From Bacillota bacterium (GTDB lineage: Bacteria > Bacillota > Sulfobacillia > Symbiobacteriales > Symbiobacteriaceae), in contig JAMNXV010000091.1 of the NCBI GenBank assembly GCA_023623185.1, forward strand, positions 1 to 53,592: a stretch of DNA of 53,592 nucleotides. The letters are read 5' to 3'. Shown piece after piece: positions 16,918-25,606 of the stretch. Numbering within the stretch: position 1 is the stretch's first letter; every line of letters starts with the position of its first letter. The notes beneath the pieces were generated by a model. That model did not search any database and was not told the DNA's origin. It saw only the letters and a list, made by a program, of their open reading frames with translations. A program made the translations under genes and the position numbers.

Positions 16918-18441
16918 CTACTCCAGCGGACCCACCACCGCCTCCACGGCGGCGACCAGTTCGCCGCTGTGGACCAGGTCCGCGAGGGTCTCGATGTCGG
17001 GCGCCAGCACCCTGTCCCCGTCCAGCGGGGCGACGCGCTCGCGCACAGCGTCGTAGACCGCGCGCGTGGCGGGGGCCAGCCGCTCCGGGCCCACGAACTC
17101 CACCGCCTGGGCGGCGCAGAGCAGCTCGATCGCCAGCACCCGGCGCACGTTGGCAATGACCTGCCGCGCCTTGCGGGCGGCCGTGGTTCCCATCGACACG
17201 TGGTCCTCCTGGTTGGCGCTGGACGGGATGGAGTCCACGCTTGCCGGATGCGCGAGCACCTTGTTCTCGCTCACCAGCGACGCCGCCGTGTACTGGGTGA
17301 TCATCAGCCCCGAGTGCACCCCGCCGTTCCGGGTGAGGAAGGCCGGCAGGCCGGAAAGCTGCGGGTTGACCAGCCGCTCGATGCGCCGCTCAGAGATGTC
17401 GGCGAGTTCCGCGACGGCGATGGCCAGGTAGTCCATCGCCAGGGCGACCGGCTGGCCGTGGAAGTTGCCGCCGGAGATGACCTCGTCGCCGTCGGGGAAC
17501 AGGAGCGGGTTGTCGGTGACGGCGTTCATCTCCCACTCGAGGATCTGCGCCACGTGCTCGAGGGCGGTGCGGCTGGCGCCGTGCACCTGCGGGATGCAGC
17601 GCAGGGTGTACGGGTCCTGGGTCCGCATCTGCCCGGGCCGGGTGGTCAGCCGAGAGCCCTCGGTCAGCCGGCGCAGGTTGCGGCCGGCCGCCTGCTGCCC
17701 CGCGTGGAGCCGAAGGGCCTGCACCCGCGCATCCCAGGCCGCGGGAATCGCCCCGAGCGCCTCGGCCGTGAGGGCCGCCGCGATATCGGCGGTCTTCAGG
17801 AGCACCTGCGCGTCGTGCAGGCCGAGGCTGCCCAGTGCGGTCATCGCCTGGGTGCCGTTGATCAGGGCGAGCCCCTCCTTGGCTGTCAGCGTCACCGGGC
17901 TCAGGCCGGCACGCTGGAGGGCCTCGGCCCCCGGCAGCCGCTCGCCGTCCACGATCGCCTCACCGAGCCCGATCAGGGGCAGGCACATGTGCGCGAGCGG
18001 CGCGAGGTCGCCGCTGGCACCCAGGGAACCCTGCTCGGGCACCACGGGGATGAGGCCCCGATTCAGGAAGGCCACCAGCAGCTCCAGGGTCTCCACACGA
18101 ATTCCCGAGTGGCCGCGCGAGAGCGCCTGCGCGCGCAGGAGCAGCATGGCCCGCACCACCTCGGGCGCGAGCGGCTCGCCGACGGCGCAGGCGTGGCTCA
18201 TCAGAAGATTGCGCTGCAGGGCCGCGGTCTGTTCGGCCGATATGGGGACGTCGCTGAATTTGCCAAAGCCGGTGGTGATGCCGTATACCGGCCGGCGCTC
18301 CCGCACCAGCCGCTCCACCATCGCGCTCCCCCTGGCTACCTGCTGCCGCACCCCCGGCGTGAGCACGACGCGCGCGCCGTGCCGGGCGACAGCCACGACT
18401 TCCGGGAGGGTTAAGTGGGCACCGAGTTCAACCGTTTCCAT
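16918..18441 (-). CDS. hutH: Histidine ammonia-lyase
   Basis: Deaminates histidine to urocanate. The Ala-Ser-Gly triad that forms the MIO electrophile is at 142-144 (GSLGASGDLAPLAH), with YGITTGFGKF near residue 53 and NPLLFP further on. 507 aa. ATG 18441 follows GGGAGG. First gene of the operon, with a sigma-A promoter only 30 bp upstream. Confidence 0.96.
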   Translation of the reverse strand: METVELGAHLTLPEVVAVARHGARVVLTPGVRQQVARGSAMVERLVRERRPVYGITTGFGKFSDVPISAEQTAALQRNLLMSHACAVGEPLAPEVVRAMLLLRAQALSRGHSGIRVETLELLVAFLNRGLIPVVPEQGSLGASGDLAPLAHMCLPLIGLGEAIVDGERLPGAEALQRAGLSPVTLTAKEGLALINGTQAMTALGSLGLHDAQVLLKTADIAAALTAEALGAIPAAWDARVQALRLHAGQQAAGRNLRRLTEGSRLTTRPGQMRTQDPYTLRCIPQVHGASRTALEHVAQILEWEMNAVTDNPLLFPDGDEVISGGNFHGQPVALAMDYLAIAVAELADISERRIERLVNPQLSGLPAFLTRNGGVHSGLMITQYTAASLVSENKVLAHPASVDSIPSSANQEDHVSMGTTAARKARQVIANVRRVLAIELLCAAQAVEFVGPERLAPATRAVYDAVRERVAPLDGDRVLAPDIETLADLVHSGELVAAVEAVVGPLE

Positions 18442-18470
18442 GAAATGACCTCCCGCACTAGCCTGCTCCC

Positions 18471-18500
18471 ATTATAGGAAGCCCTAATCAGGGGAGGCAA
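18471..18500 (-). promoter_or_regulatory. hut operon promoter with palindrome in spacer
   Basis: On the minus strand TTGCCT (18495-18500), an 18-bp spacer and a perfect TATAAT (18471-18476). The spacer holds the inverted repeat CCCTgattAGGG, a position where a repressor could block RNA polymerase. No hut regulator gene is seen nearby. Confidence 0.75.
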
Positions 18501-18536
18501 ACGACTACGCTGTCGCTTTAAACAAGTCAAGAGAAT

Positions 18537-18577
18537 AAAAAAGGGAGCCAGCGTCCCGTGGGGGGAGGACGCTGGCT
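18537..18577 (-). terminator. Intrinsic terminator upstream of hut promoter
   Basis: An 11-bp stem (AGCCAGCGTCC and its complement, 10-nt loop) is followed on the minus strand by a T6 run. It ends transcription coming from the M16 peptidase genes or from an RNA encoded in the gap. Confidence 0.85.
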
Positions 18578-18906
18578 ACGGCAAAGGGGAGGGTTGTCCT
18601 CAACCCGTGGGGGCAGGCTGAGGACCGGAACAAAGGAGGGTGAGCGGTGGGTGATCCTCGGGTCGACCGAACTGAATCGTTAGCTGCAACGAACCAGGTC
18701 GACTACTGCGTCGTCAGCGGCCGATTGGGGGATCAGCCACTGAACGTGGCCTCAGTCGACCCAAGTGATCGCCTACGTCTAGAGAATAACTCAGCGGAAA
18801 AGAATTGAACATCCAACCTTCGGACTCTAATAGTCTACACCTGGGACTACGCGGCGCAGCCGAGCATCCCCCGTCTGTGCTCTACCCCCTCATCGCCCAC
18901 CGGCCG
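18578..18906 (-). ncRNA. Structured intergenic region, possible non-coding RNA
   Basis: About 330 bp without a credible ORF, ending at a strong minus-strand terminator. On that strand a segment CTTGGGTCGACT can pair over about 12 bp (two G-U) with GGTCGACCCGAG further on, enclosing hairpins GGCCACgttcaGTGGC and TCGTTgcagctAACGA. Another hairpin has GTCCTCA/TGAGGAC arms at 18596-18625. The part near 18790-18890 resembles tRNA pieces (GGTAGAGCA, GAAGGTTGGATGTTCAATTC) but cannot be folded into a tRNA. I do not recognise tmRNA, RNase P, 6S or SRP RNA. It may be an ncRNA, a long 3' UTR or a decayed tRNA locus. Confidence 0.35.
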
Positions 18907-20193
18907 TTACGGCCTTGGAGAGATCACCGAGACGGCCGCCAGCCTCGCATCGAAGTGCTCCCGCAGCCGCGCGTTGGCCGCATCCACGGTCAGCGACTGC
19001 AGGGCGGGGATCCCGTCGAAGAGTCCGATCCCCTTGAAGAAGCCGTCGATGAACAGGTAGGAGAGCCCCTCCAGGTCGTTCATCAGGTTTAGGAGGCGGC
19101 CCATCAGCTTGCGGCGGGCCCGCTCGAAGTCGGCCTCCAGAATCCCCTCCGCCTGCGCCTCCGCGATCCCGGCCAGGAGCTGCGCCTCCAGCGCCTCGGG
19201 GTCGGGCGTCGGACCGCTCAGGTAGGTGTAGCCGAAGGTGACCTCCGGCGCGTGCCCGAAGCCGAAGCGCTGGTCGATCAGGCCGCTCTCGTAGAGCCGG
19301 GTGTAGAGCGGAGAGCCCCTGCCGACCAGGACGTCCAGCAGCATGGCGGTCAGCAGATCCCGCTCCAGCAGGGGCCGGCCCGTCAGCCCGACCTCCTTCT
19401 CCTTGAAGCCCAGCCGGAAGATCGGCTGGCTGACCACCAGTTCCTGGACCCGCCGCCGCTCGGCGATCTCCTGCGGCTCTTCAGGCAGCCGCCGCTCGAT
19501 GGCCGCCTGGGCGGGGTAGTCGCGGCCGCCGAAGGCGGCCCGGGCCTGGTCCACCACGGCCTGCGGGTCCAGGTCGCCTGCGACGAAGAGCACCATGTTG
19601 GACGGGTGGTAGAAGACCCGGTGGCACAGGTAGAGCAGGTCCTGGTCGATCCGGCGGATGGAATCGACCGTGCCGGCGATGTCGAGCCGCACCGGGTGGC
19701 GCACGAACAGCGCCTCCATGAGGTTTGCGGAGGAGCGCCAGCCAGGGTCGTCCATGTACATCCGGATCTCCTGTTCGATGATGCCCTGCTCCCTGGCGAC
19801 GGACTCGGGGGTGAAATAGGGCTCCTGTACAAAGCCGAGCAGCAGGTCGAGGCAGGCCGCGAAGTGGTCGGTCGTGGTGAAGTAGTACACGGTGTGGGTG
19901 TGGGTCGTGTAAGCGTTGACGTCGGCCCCCAGCTCCGCAAACCGGTCGGCCACGTTGCCGTCCGGCCCCTCGAACAGCTTGTGTTCTAGGAAGTGCGCGA
20001 TGCCGTCGGGCACCTGCACCTCGCTGCCCGACTGCGGGTCGACAAAACAGCTGTCGACGGAGCCGTACTGCACGGCCACCCGGGCGGTGGCCTGCCGGAA
20101 GCCGGGCTTCACCAGCACGGCCACCGTAAGTCCGTTCTCCAGCCGCTCCGTGTAGAGCTCGTCGCGCAGGATGGGGTCAAACAGCCTCTCCAC
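18907..20193 (-). CDS. M16 family metallopeptidase, catalytic member (YfmH type)
   Basis: A 428-aa pitrilysin/insulinase-family zinc peptidase. The inverted zinc motif HFLEH lies in DGIAHFLEHKLFEG (about residues 64-77), with the distal Glu expected in the EQGIIEQEIRMY segment. It is the active half of a pair with the next gene upstream (3 bp gap). This two-gene arrangement matches the Bacillus ymfF/ymfH-type pair that is annotated as linked to EF-P 5-aminopentanol modification; that role is by family, not shown here. Confidence 0.88.
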   Translation of the reverse strand: MERLFDPILRDELYTERLENGLTVAVLVKPGFRQATARVAVQYGSVDSCFVDPQSGSEVQVPDGIAHFLEHKLFEGPDGNVADRFAELGADVNAYTTHTHTVYYFTTTDHFAACLDLLLGFVQEPYFTPESVAREQGIIEQEIRMYMDDPGWRSSANLMEALFVRHPVRLDIAGTVDSIRRIDQDLLYLCHRVFYHPSNMVLFVAGDLDPQAVVDQARAAFGGRDYPAQAAIERRLPEEPQEIAERRRVQELVVSQPIFRLGFKEKEVGLTGRPLLERDLLTAMLLDVLVGRGSPLYTRLYESGLIDQRFGFGHAPEVTFGYTYLSGPTPDPEALEAQLLAGIAEAQAEGILEADFERARRKLMGRLLNLMNDLEGLSYLFIDGFFKGIGLFDGIPALQSLTVDAANARLREHFDARLAAVSVISPRP

Positions 20194-20196
20194 CGC

Positions 20197-21480
20197 TTAC
20201 ACTCCCCCTTCCTTCCCGGTGAGCACGTAGACCGTGTCGGGCGTGAAGTGGCGGGCGGCCTCCGCCACCTGCTCCCGGGTGACCCGGAGGTAGCGCGCCA
20301 CCCGTTCGTCGATGGACAGGTCGCGGCCGGAGAAGACCTGGTCCACGGCCAGCTCGGCCATGGCGCCGGGGCTGTCCGCCGCGCTCAGCATGTCGTTCAC
20401 CAAAGTGGCCTTCGTCATCTCCAGCTCCGCCTCCGTCACCTTCCCGTCCTGCAGCGCGCGGAGCTGTTCCAGCATGATCGCCTTACAGCGCTCGGCGGCG
20501 GCGAACTCCACGCCGGCACACATGTACCCCACGCCCTTCACCGTCTCGATGGCGGAGTAGGCAAAATAGGCCAGCGAGTTCTTCTCCCGCACCTCCTGAA
20601 AAAGCTTGGAATGGGAGAAGCCGCCCAGCACGCCGTTGGCCACCAGCATCGGGAAGTAGAGGTCATCGCGCAGGGTGATCCCGGTGCGGAAGCCTATGAC
20701 CACGACGCCCTGGTTCACGTCCAGCCGGTCGACCACGTCGCGCACCGGCCGGTCGGGCCGGCGCTTCACCAGGGTGTCGGGGAACCGGCGCGCTCCGGCC
20801 GGCAGGGGCAGCCGCCGCGGCACCTCCTCCGCGAGCTGGTCGGGATCCACGTCGCCGAGGATGAAGATGTCCACCGGCGCCTCCGTCAGCACCCGGCGGT
20901 GGTGGGCCAGCAGGCCCTGCGGGGTGGCCCCCTCCAGGTCCTCCACCCGCCCGAGGCGGTGCAGCGCGAAGGGCTCGCCCTCGCACATTTCGGCGGTGCA
21001 GCGCACCATCGCGTAGCGCCGCTTGTCGTTGATGAGCCCCTCGATCATCTGCCGGAGATTGGTACGCTCCTGCTCCACGTAGTCGGGCTTGAACCCGTCG
21101 CCGACGATGAGCGGACGGGTGATCACGCTGGCCAGAACGTCCAGGCCCCTGGGAAGCAGCCCGTCCTCCCCGGGAATGTGCTGGTCACCCGCGACTTCGA
21201 GCCGGAAGATGATCGACTGCACCTCGCCCCGGCGGGCAACGTCGACCCCGAAGGAGGCGCCGTACAGCTCGTCCAGATGGCGCGAGAGCGACGCGGTGCT
21301 GGGGAAGTCGGCCGAGGCCCTGGCCAGCACCATCGGCAGCAGGGCGTTGTAGGTCGCCGTCACTGGTTCCAGCGGCATGTGGAAGTAGATGTATACCGTA
21401 GTGGTCTTGAACTTCGTCGTCGGCTGCACATAGAGGTTCACCCCGTCCTGCAGGGGAAAGCGGGTGAAGCGATCCGCCAC
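20197..21480 (-). CDS. M16 family peptidase-like protein, non-catalytic member (YfmF type)
   Basis: 427 aa, same fold as its neighbour, but no HxxEH motif: the corresponding place reads SLSRHLDELYGASFG. Such partners usually form a heterodimer with the catalytic subunit and help bind substrate. GTG 21480 follows AAGGAGG. It overlaps nothing and is 3 bp before the catalytic gene, indicating an operon. Confidence 0.87.
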   Translation of the reverse strand: MADRFTRFPLQDGVNLYVQPTTKFKTTTVYIYFHMPLEPVTATYNALLPMVLARASADFPSTASLSRHLDELYGASFGVDVARRGEVQSIIFRLEVAGDQHIPGEDGLLPRGLDVLASVITRPLIVGDGFKPDYVEQERTNLRQMIEGLINDKRRYAMVRCTAEMCEGEPFALHRLGRVEDLEGATPQGLLAHHRRVLTEAPVDIFILGDVDPDQLAEEVPRRLPLPAGARRFPDTLVKRRPDRPVRDVVDRLDVNQGVVVIGFRTGITLRDDLYFPMLVANGVLGGFSHSKLFQEVREKNSLAYFAYSAIETVKGVGYMCAGVEFAAAERCKAIMLEQLRALQDGKVTEAELEMTKATLVNDMLSAADSPGAMAELAVDQVFSGRDLSIDERVARYLRVTREQVAEAARHFTPDTVYVLTGKEGGV

Positions 21481-21501
21481 TCGGCATCCTCCTTCCGCAC
21501 C

Positions 21502-21948
21502 CTAGTCTGCCCCGGCGCGGGGCGACTCTTCCTGCCGGTCCCAGTCGAGGCAGAGCTGCACCGCGTCGGTGACGTTGAGCCCGGCGAGCTCCGCCAGGCC
21601 GACCCAACGGGCGTCAGCCGCATCGTCTGCCGCGGCCAGCGTGCCCCCCTGTGGCCGGGCCGTGAAGTAATGCACCACATAGTGGTAGCGCACCCGCCCC
21701 GCCTCGTCGCGCTCGATCGCGTCGATGTAGCCCAGGTAGCGCTCAACGGCCACCTGCAGCCCGGTCTCTTCCTGCACCTCCCGCAGGAGGGCCTGCTCCA
21801 CGGTCTCGCCCAGTTCCACCCGGCCGCCCGGCAGCCCCCAGTAGCCCTGCAGCGGCGGCGTCGCGCGCTGCACCAGCAGCAGCCTGTCGCCGTCCCGGAT
21901 GAGGGCGTGGCAGGAAGGCATCGGGTAGCCCGCATATGCACGACCCAT
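21502..21948 (-). CDS. Nudix hydrolase
   Basis: 148 aa with a complete Nudix box, GGRVELGETVEQALLREVQEETGL (only key residues matter: G, E, REVQEE, G), placed after the typical QGYWGLP. It hydrolyses a nucleoside-diphosphate-linked substrate that cannot be predicted (MutT-, ADP-ribose- or NADH-type). ATG 21948 has AAGGGGA upstream; an in-frame start 14 codons earlier would overlap the ftsH terminator. Lies 21 bp upstream of the M16 pair. Confidence 0.88.
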   Translation of the reverse strand: MGRAYAGYPMPSCHALIRDGDRLLLVQRATPPLQGYWGLPGGRVELGETVEQALLREVQEETGLQVAVERYLGYIDAIERDEAGRVRYHYVVHYFTARPQGGTLAAADDAADARWVGLAELAGLNVTDAVQLCLDWDRQEESPRAGAD

Positions 21949-21969
21949 CGCACATCCCCTTCCCCTGTG

Positions 21970-21998
21970 AAAAACCCCCGCCATGTCCATGGCGGGGG
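21970..21998 (-). terminator. Intrinsic terminator of ftsH
   Basis: CCCCCGCCATG and its complement with a 2-nt loop, followed on the minus strand by TTTTT. It separates ftsH from the Nudix/M16 genes. Confidence 0.9.
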
Positions 21999-22011
21999 CG
22001 TGAAGCCTTCA

Positions 22012-23892
22012 TCAGAACGCGGGGGCCACCTGCGAGGTTCCGCCGCCAACCACCCGGGGCTTCTTGGGCTCCGGCTTGGGACGGGGCGGCAGCACCTCCG
22101 CCAGCAGCTCCTCCAGCTCCTTGCCCTCCAGGGTCTCCTTCTCCAGCAGAACCTCAGAGACCCGGTCGAGGGCGTCCTTGTGCTCGGTCAGAATGTCCAG
22201 CGCACGCTGGTAGGCGATATTGACGAAGTTGCGCACTTCCTGGTCGATCAGCCCGGCCACCTCTTCGGAGTAGTTGCGCAGCCGGGTCATGTCGCGGGCC
22301 AGGAAGACCTCGTCCTGCTTCTGGCCGTAGGTGAGAGGGCCGAGTTTCTCGCTCATGCCCCACTCGGTGACCATCCGGCGCGCCCACTGCGTCGTGCGCT
22401 CGATGTCGTCGTGGGCGCCGCTGGTGATCTCGCCGAAGGTGATCTCCTCCGCGGCCCGGCCGCCCAGGGCCATGGTCATGCGGTCGAGGATTTCCGACTT
22501 CGAGATGTTGTAGCGATCCTCCACCGGCAGGAACATGGTGTAGCCCATCGCCCGGCCCCGGGGGATGATCGTGATCTTGTGCAGCGGGTCCATGTGAGGA
22601 AGCATGTGGCCGACCACGGCGTGACCGGCCTCGTGGTAGGCGGTCACCCGCTTCTCCTTCTCGGAGATCACCCGCGACTTCCGCTCGGGGCCGCCCGCCA
22701 GCACGCGGTCGATGGCGTCCTCCACGTCGGCCATCGAGATCTTCTTCTTCCGCCGCCGCGCGGCCAGGAGCGCGGCTTCGTTCATCAGGTTGGCAATATC
22801 CGCGCCGGTGAACCCGGGGGTGCGCTTGGCCAGAATCTCAAGATCGACGTCCTGCTCCAGGGGCTTGCCCTTGGCGTGCACCTGGAAGATGGCGATCCGC
22901 CCCTTCAGGTCCGGCCGGTCGATGACGATCTGCCGGTCGAACCGGCCCGGCCGCAGCAGGGCCGGATCGAGCACGTCGGGCCGGTTGGTGGCCGCGATGA
23001 TGATGATGCCCTCGTTGGCCGAGAACCCGTCCATCTCCACCAAGAGCTGGTTCAGCGTCTGCTCCCGCTCGTCGTGGCCGCCGCCGTACCCGGCGCCGCG
23101 CTGGCGGCCCACGGCGTCGATCTCGTCGATGAACACGATGCAGGGGGAGTTCTTCTTCGCCTGCTCAAACAGGTCGCGCACGCGGCTGGCGCCAACGCCG
23201 ACGAACATCTCGACGAAGTCGGAGCCAGAGATCGAGAAGAACGGCACGCCTGCCTCGCCGGCGACCGCCTTGGCCAGCAGGGTCTTGCCGGTGCCGGGCG
23301 GTCCGTAGAGCAGCACGCCCTTGGGAATGCGCGCGCCCAGCTCCAGGTAGCGCTTCGGGTGCTTGAGGAAGTCGACGATCTCCGCGAGCTCCTCCTTCAC
23401 CTCGTCGATGCCCGCGACGTCGTCGAAGGTCACCCGCTTGCGGTCGTCGGTCACGAGGCGCGCCCGGCTCTTGCCGAACTGCATCACCCGGTTTCCCGAC
23501 CCCTGGGTCTGCTGCATGATGAAGAAGAACGCGAGAAGCACCAGCACGACCGGCACCAGGGTCTGCAGGAGCAGCGCCCAGATACCGGATGTATTGTCCT
23601 GCCTGAAGTCCAGCTTGATTTCAGGATGCTGCTGCAGCATCTCCACCAGCGGCGCCTGCGTGGACCCCGAAGGCAAGTCTACGGTAAACTTCTCGCCATT
23701 GATCAGTTCACCCTCAGCGTACGAGCCGCTCAGGGTAATGCTCTTCACTTCACCCTTCTGGATGTAAGTGACCAGGTCAGAATACACCAGTCGGGTGGTC
23801 TGCTGACTGGTTCCTCCCAGCTGGACGGCGATCGCCACCGAGATGACCAGAATCAGCATATAAAAGGCGAGACTGCGAAATAGCTTGTTCAA
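22012..23892 (-). CDS. ftsH: ATP-dependent zinc metalloprotease FtsH
   Basis: Membrane-anchored AAA+ protease that degrades membrane and regulatory proteins. Order seen: N-terminal membrane helix ([16 protein letters not shown]), extracytoplasmic domain, second helix ([20 protein letters not shown]), Walker A GPPGTGKT, Walker [15 protein letters not shown] region, and zinc motif [10 protein letters not shown]. 626 aa. I start at TTG 23892 ([11 protein letters not shown]), which matches the usual FtsH N-terminus and has AAGGAGGGG upstream. The open frame up to 23955 has no support. hprT, normally just before ftsH, is absent. Confidence 0.96.
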   Translation of the reverse strand: MNKLFRSLAFYMLILVISVAIAVQLGGTSQQTTRLVYSDLVTYIQKGEVKSITLSGSYAEGELINGEKFTVDLPSGSTQAPLVEMLQQHPEIKLDFRQDNTSGIWALLLQTLVPVVLVLLAFFFIMQQTQGSGNRVMQFGKSRARLVTDDRKRVTFDDVAGIDEVKEELAEIVDFLKHPKRYLELGARIPKGVLLYGPPGTGKTLLAKAVAGEAGVPFFSISGSDFVEMFVGVGASRVRDLFEQAKKNSPCIVFIDEIDAVGRQRGAGYGGGHDEREQTLNQLLVEMDGFSANEGIIIIAATNRPDVLDPALLRPGRFDRQIVIDRPDLKGRIAIFQVHAKGKPLEQDVDLEILAKRTPGFTGADIANLMNEAALLAARRRKKKISMADVEDAIDRVLAGGPERKSRVISEKEKRVTAYHEAGHAVVGHMLPHMDPLHKITIIPRGRAMGYTMFLPVEDRYNISKSEILDRMTMALGGRAAEEITFGEITSGAHDDIERTTQWARRMVTEWGMSEKLGPLTYGQKQDEVFLARDMTRLRNYSEEVAGLIDQEVRNFVNIAYQRALDILTEHKDALDRVSEVLLEKETLEGKELEELLAEVLPPRPKPEPKKPRVVGGGTSQVAPAF

Positions 23893-23994
23893 GTCTGCCG
23901 GGCCCCTCCTTCCGCAGGGCAATCGCCACAGGGTGTAGAGAGATAGTCCTTCCATTCATTGAGTCGGCTGTCGGGCCGAAAAAGATACTCGTTC

Positions 23995-24023
23995 AGTGTA
24001 CCATATTCAATGGACCGGAGCAA
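23995..24023 (-). promoter_or_regulatory. ftsH promoter (extended -10)
   Basis: On the minus strand TACACT (23995-24000) is preceded by TGG (extended -10), with a weak TTGCTC -35 (24018-24023) 17 bp away. Leader of about 95 nt before ftsH. Confidence 0.5.
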
Positions 24024-24049
24024 CCGCCGTGAGCGGGCGTCAGCAGGCG

Positions 24050-25492
24050 TCAGCTGCCACATCTGGTCGCCGACTGCCTGCGCAGGACCACCCTCAGTGC
24101 GACGCGCGCGTTCGCGTCGGGCCGGAACCGGCGGTCCCGCCTCACTCCGGGTACCCAGACTACAGTATCACCCGCAACCAGCAGCGGCAGACAATCCCGC
24201 TGCTCCCGCGGCACCTTGGCATCCACCAGGATATCCTGAAGCTTCTTCGAACCGTCCATTCCCACGGGCCAGAGCCGGTCGCCCGGCCGGCGCGTGCGCA
24301 CGGCCAGGGGCCCCGGCAACCGGTCCAGGTCAAACCACTCTTCATCGGCCGGCATCGGCGCGGGCATGGCCGACACCGGAGCGGCCTCAGCCACCACCGT
24401 CACGCCGAGGGCCGGAATCGCCGTCTCGCCGGGCAGGGCTACCGGCCAGACCCGGTCGCGAACCTCGTCGCCCGGGTGCCCTCCGGCCCGCGCGAAACGG
24501 CAGCGGCCGTAGGCGACGGTCAGGCGTACGCCCTGCGGCAGGTCAAGCACGTGGCTGCCGTCGGTCCGCCCCGCCAGCTCCAGGGCACGGCTCACGGCAG
24601 CGATGCCGGGGCTGTACGCCGATCCGCTTGCACGCTGCACGGCCATGCGAATGACCCGGCGGGCCAGGGCCAGCGGCTCCTGCAGGAGGCGCGGCCCGTC
24701 CAGCTCAATAACCAGATTCCCTGGCGCCGCCTCGACTTCCTGCCACCCGCAGCGGGCACAGGCCTCCCGCGCGAGCTCTGTCAGCAGCCGGTCCTCCTCC
24801 CGCAGCAGGTCGGCCGTCTGCGCGAGGTTGTCCACCACCGCCTCGCCGAAGCGCTCCGTCAGGGCGGGGAGAAGTTCCAGCCGGATACGGTTGCGCATGA
24901 AATCGCTTTCCAGATTCGTGGCGTCCAGCCGGGGCCTGAGCCCGTGTGCGCGGCAGTAGTCCAGAATCTCCTGCCGGGAGACGGCAAGCAGCGGCCGGAT
25001 GATGGAGACGCGGCCCTCCCGCCGCACCGGCGGAATGCCGGCGAGGCCGGTGGCGCCGCTGCCCCGCAGGAGCCGCATCAGCACCGTCTCCGCCTGGTCG
25101 TTCCGGTTGTGGCCCGTGGCGGCCCGCTGCGCCCCGATGGCCTCAGCCAGGCGCGCCAGCTCCGCGTACCTCCTCTGTCGGGCGTTGGCCTCCAGCGATC
25201 CGGGCAGGGCCTCCAGCTCGCCGGGGCGGAGAGCGACCGTGGTCAGGGGCAGCGCCAGCTTCCGGGCCAGGTCCGCGACGAACGCCGCATCTGCCCGCGA
25301 CGCTTCGCCGCGCAGGCCGTGTTCCATGTGGAACAGGTGCAGCGAAAGCCGCCACTCAGGTGCCAGGCGGCACAGCACGTGCGTGAGCGCCAGGGAGTCA
25401 GGGCCCCCGGAGACGGCGACGATCACCCGATCGCCCGGCACAACCATCTGGTGCCGGAGCATATATTCACGCACCTGTGCAAGAAGCGGCAC
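24050..25492 (-). CDS. tilS: tRNA(Ile)-lysidine synthase
   Basis: ATP-dependent modification of C34 to lysidine in tRNA-Ile(CAU). The PP-loop SGGPDS lies near residue 27 (VIVAVSGGPDSLALTHVL), followed by HMEHGLRGEASRADA, ATGHNRNDQAETVLMRLLRGSG and RPLLAVSRQEILDYC; C-terminal TilS domains follow (RRPGDRLWPVGMDGSKKLQDI). 480 aa. GTG 25492 has AAGGGGGTGA upstream. It sits between spoIIE and ftsH as in Bacillus. Confidence 0.95.
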   Translation of the reverse strand: MPLLAQVREYMLRHQMVVPGDRVIVAVSGGPDSLALTHVLCRLAPEWRLSLHLFHMEHGLRGEASRADAAFVADLARKLALPLTTVALRPGELEALPGSLEANARQRRYAELARLAEAIGAQRAATGHNRNDQAETVLMRLLRGSGATGLAGIPPVRREGRVSIIRPLLAVSRQEILDYCRAHGLRPRLDATNLESDFMRNRIRLELLPALTERFGEAVVDNLAQTADLLREEDRLLTELAREACARCGWQEVEAAPGNLVIELDGPRLLQEPLALARRVIRMAVQRASGSAYSPGIAAVSRALELAGRTDGSHVLDLPQGVRLTVAYGRCRFARAGGHPGDEVRDRVWPVALPGETAIPALGVTVVAEAAPVSAMPAPMPADEEWFDLDRLPGPLAVRTRRPGDRLWPVGMDGSKKLQDILVDAKVPREQRDCLPLLVAGDTVVWVPGVRRDRRFRPDANARVALRVVLRRQSATRCGS

Positions 25493-25606
25493 CCGGTCAC
25501 CCCCTTCCACGCCAATCCCCGGCCGCGGTGCCGATTCGCGTTTCGACACCGGCCGGGGATTCCCTTCCAAGCCCGGCGTGGTCTGTATTCCCAGAGTCTG
25601 CCCCCT

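Noticed and set aside
18790-18890. tRNA-like pieces (GGTAGAGCA, GTTCAATTC)
   Set aside because: T stem does not pair and no matching acceptor is found, so I did not call a tRNA or tmRNA; kept only as part of the structured region.
19993-23883. 1296-aa plus-strand ORF over the M16 pair and ftsH
   Set aside because: Antisense shadow of conserved minus-strand genes caused by high GC at third positions.
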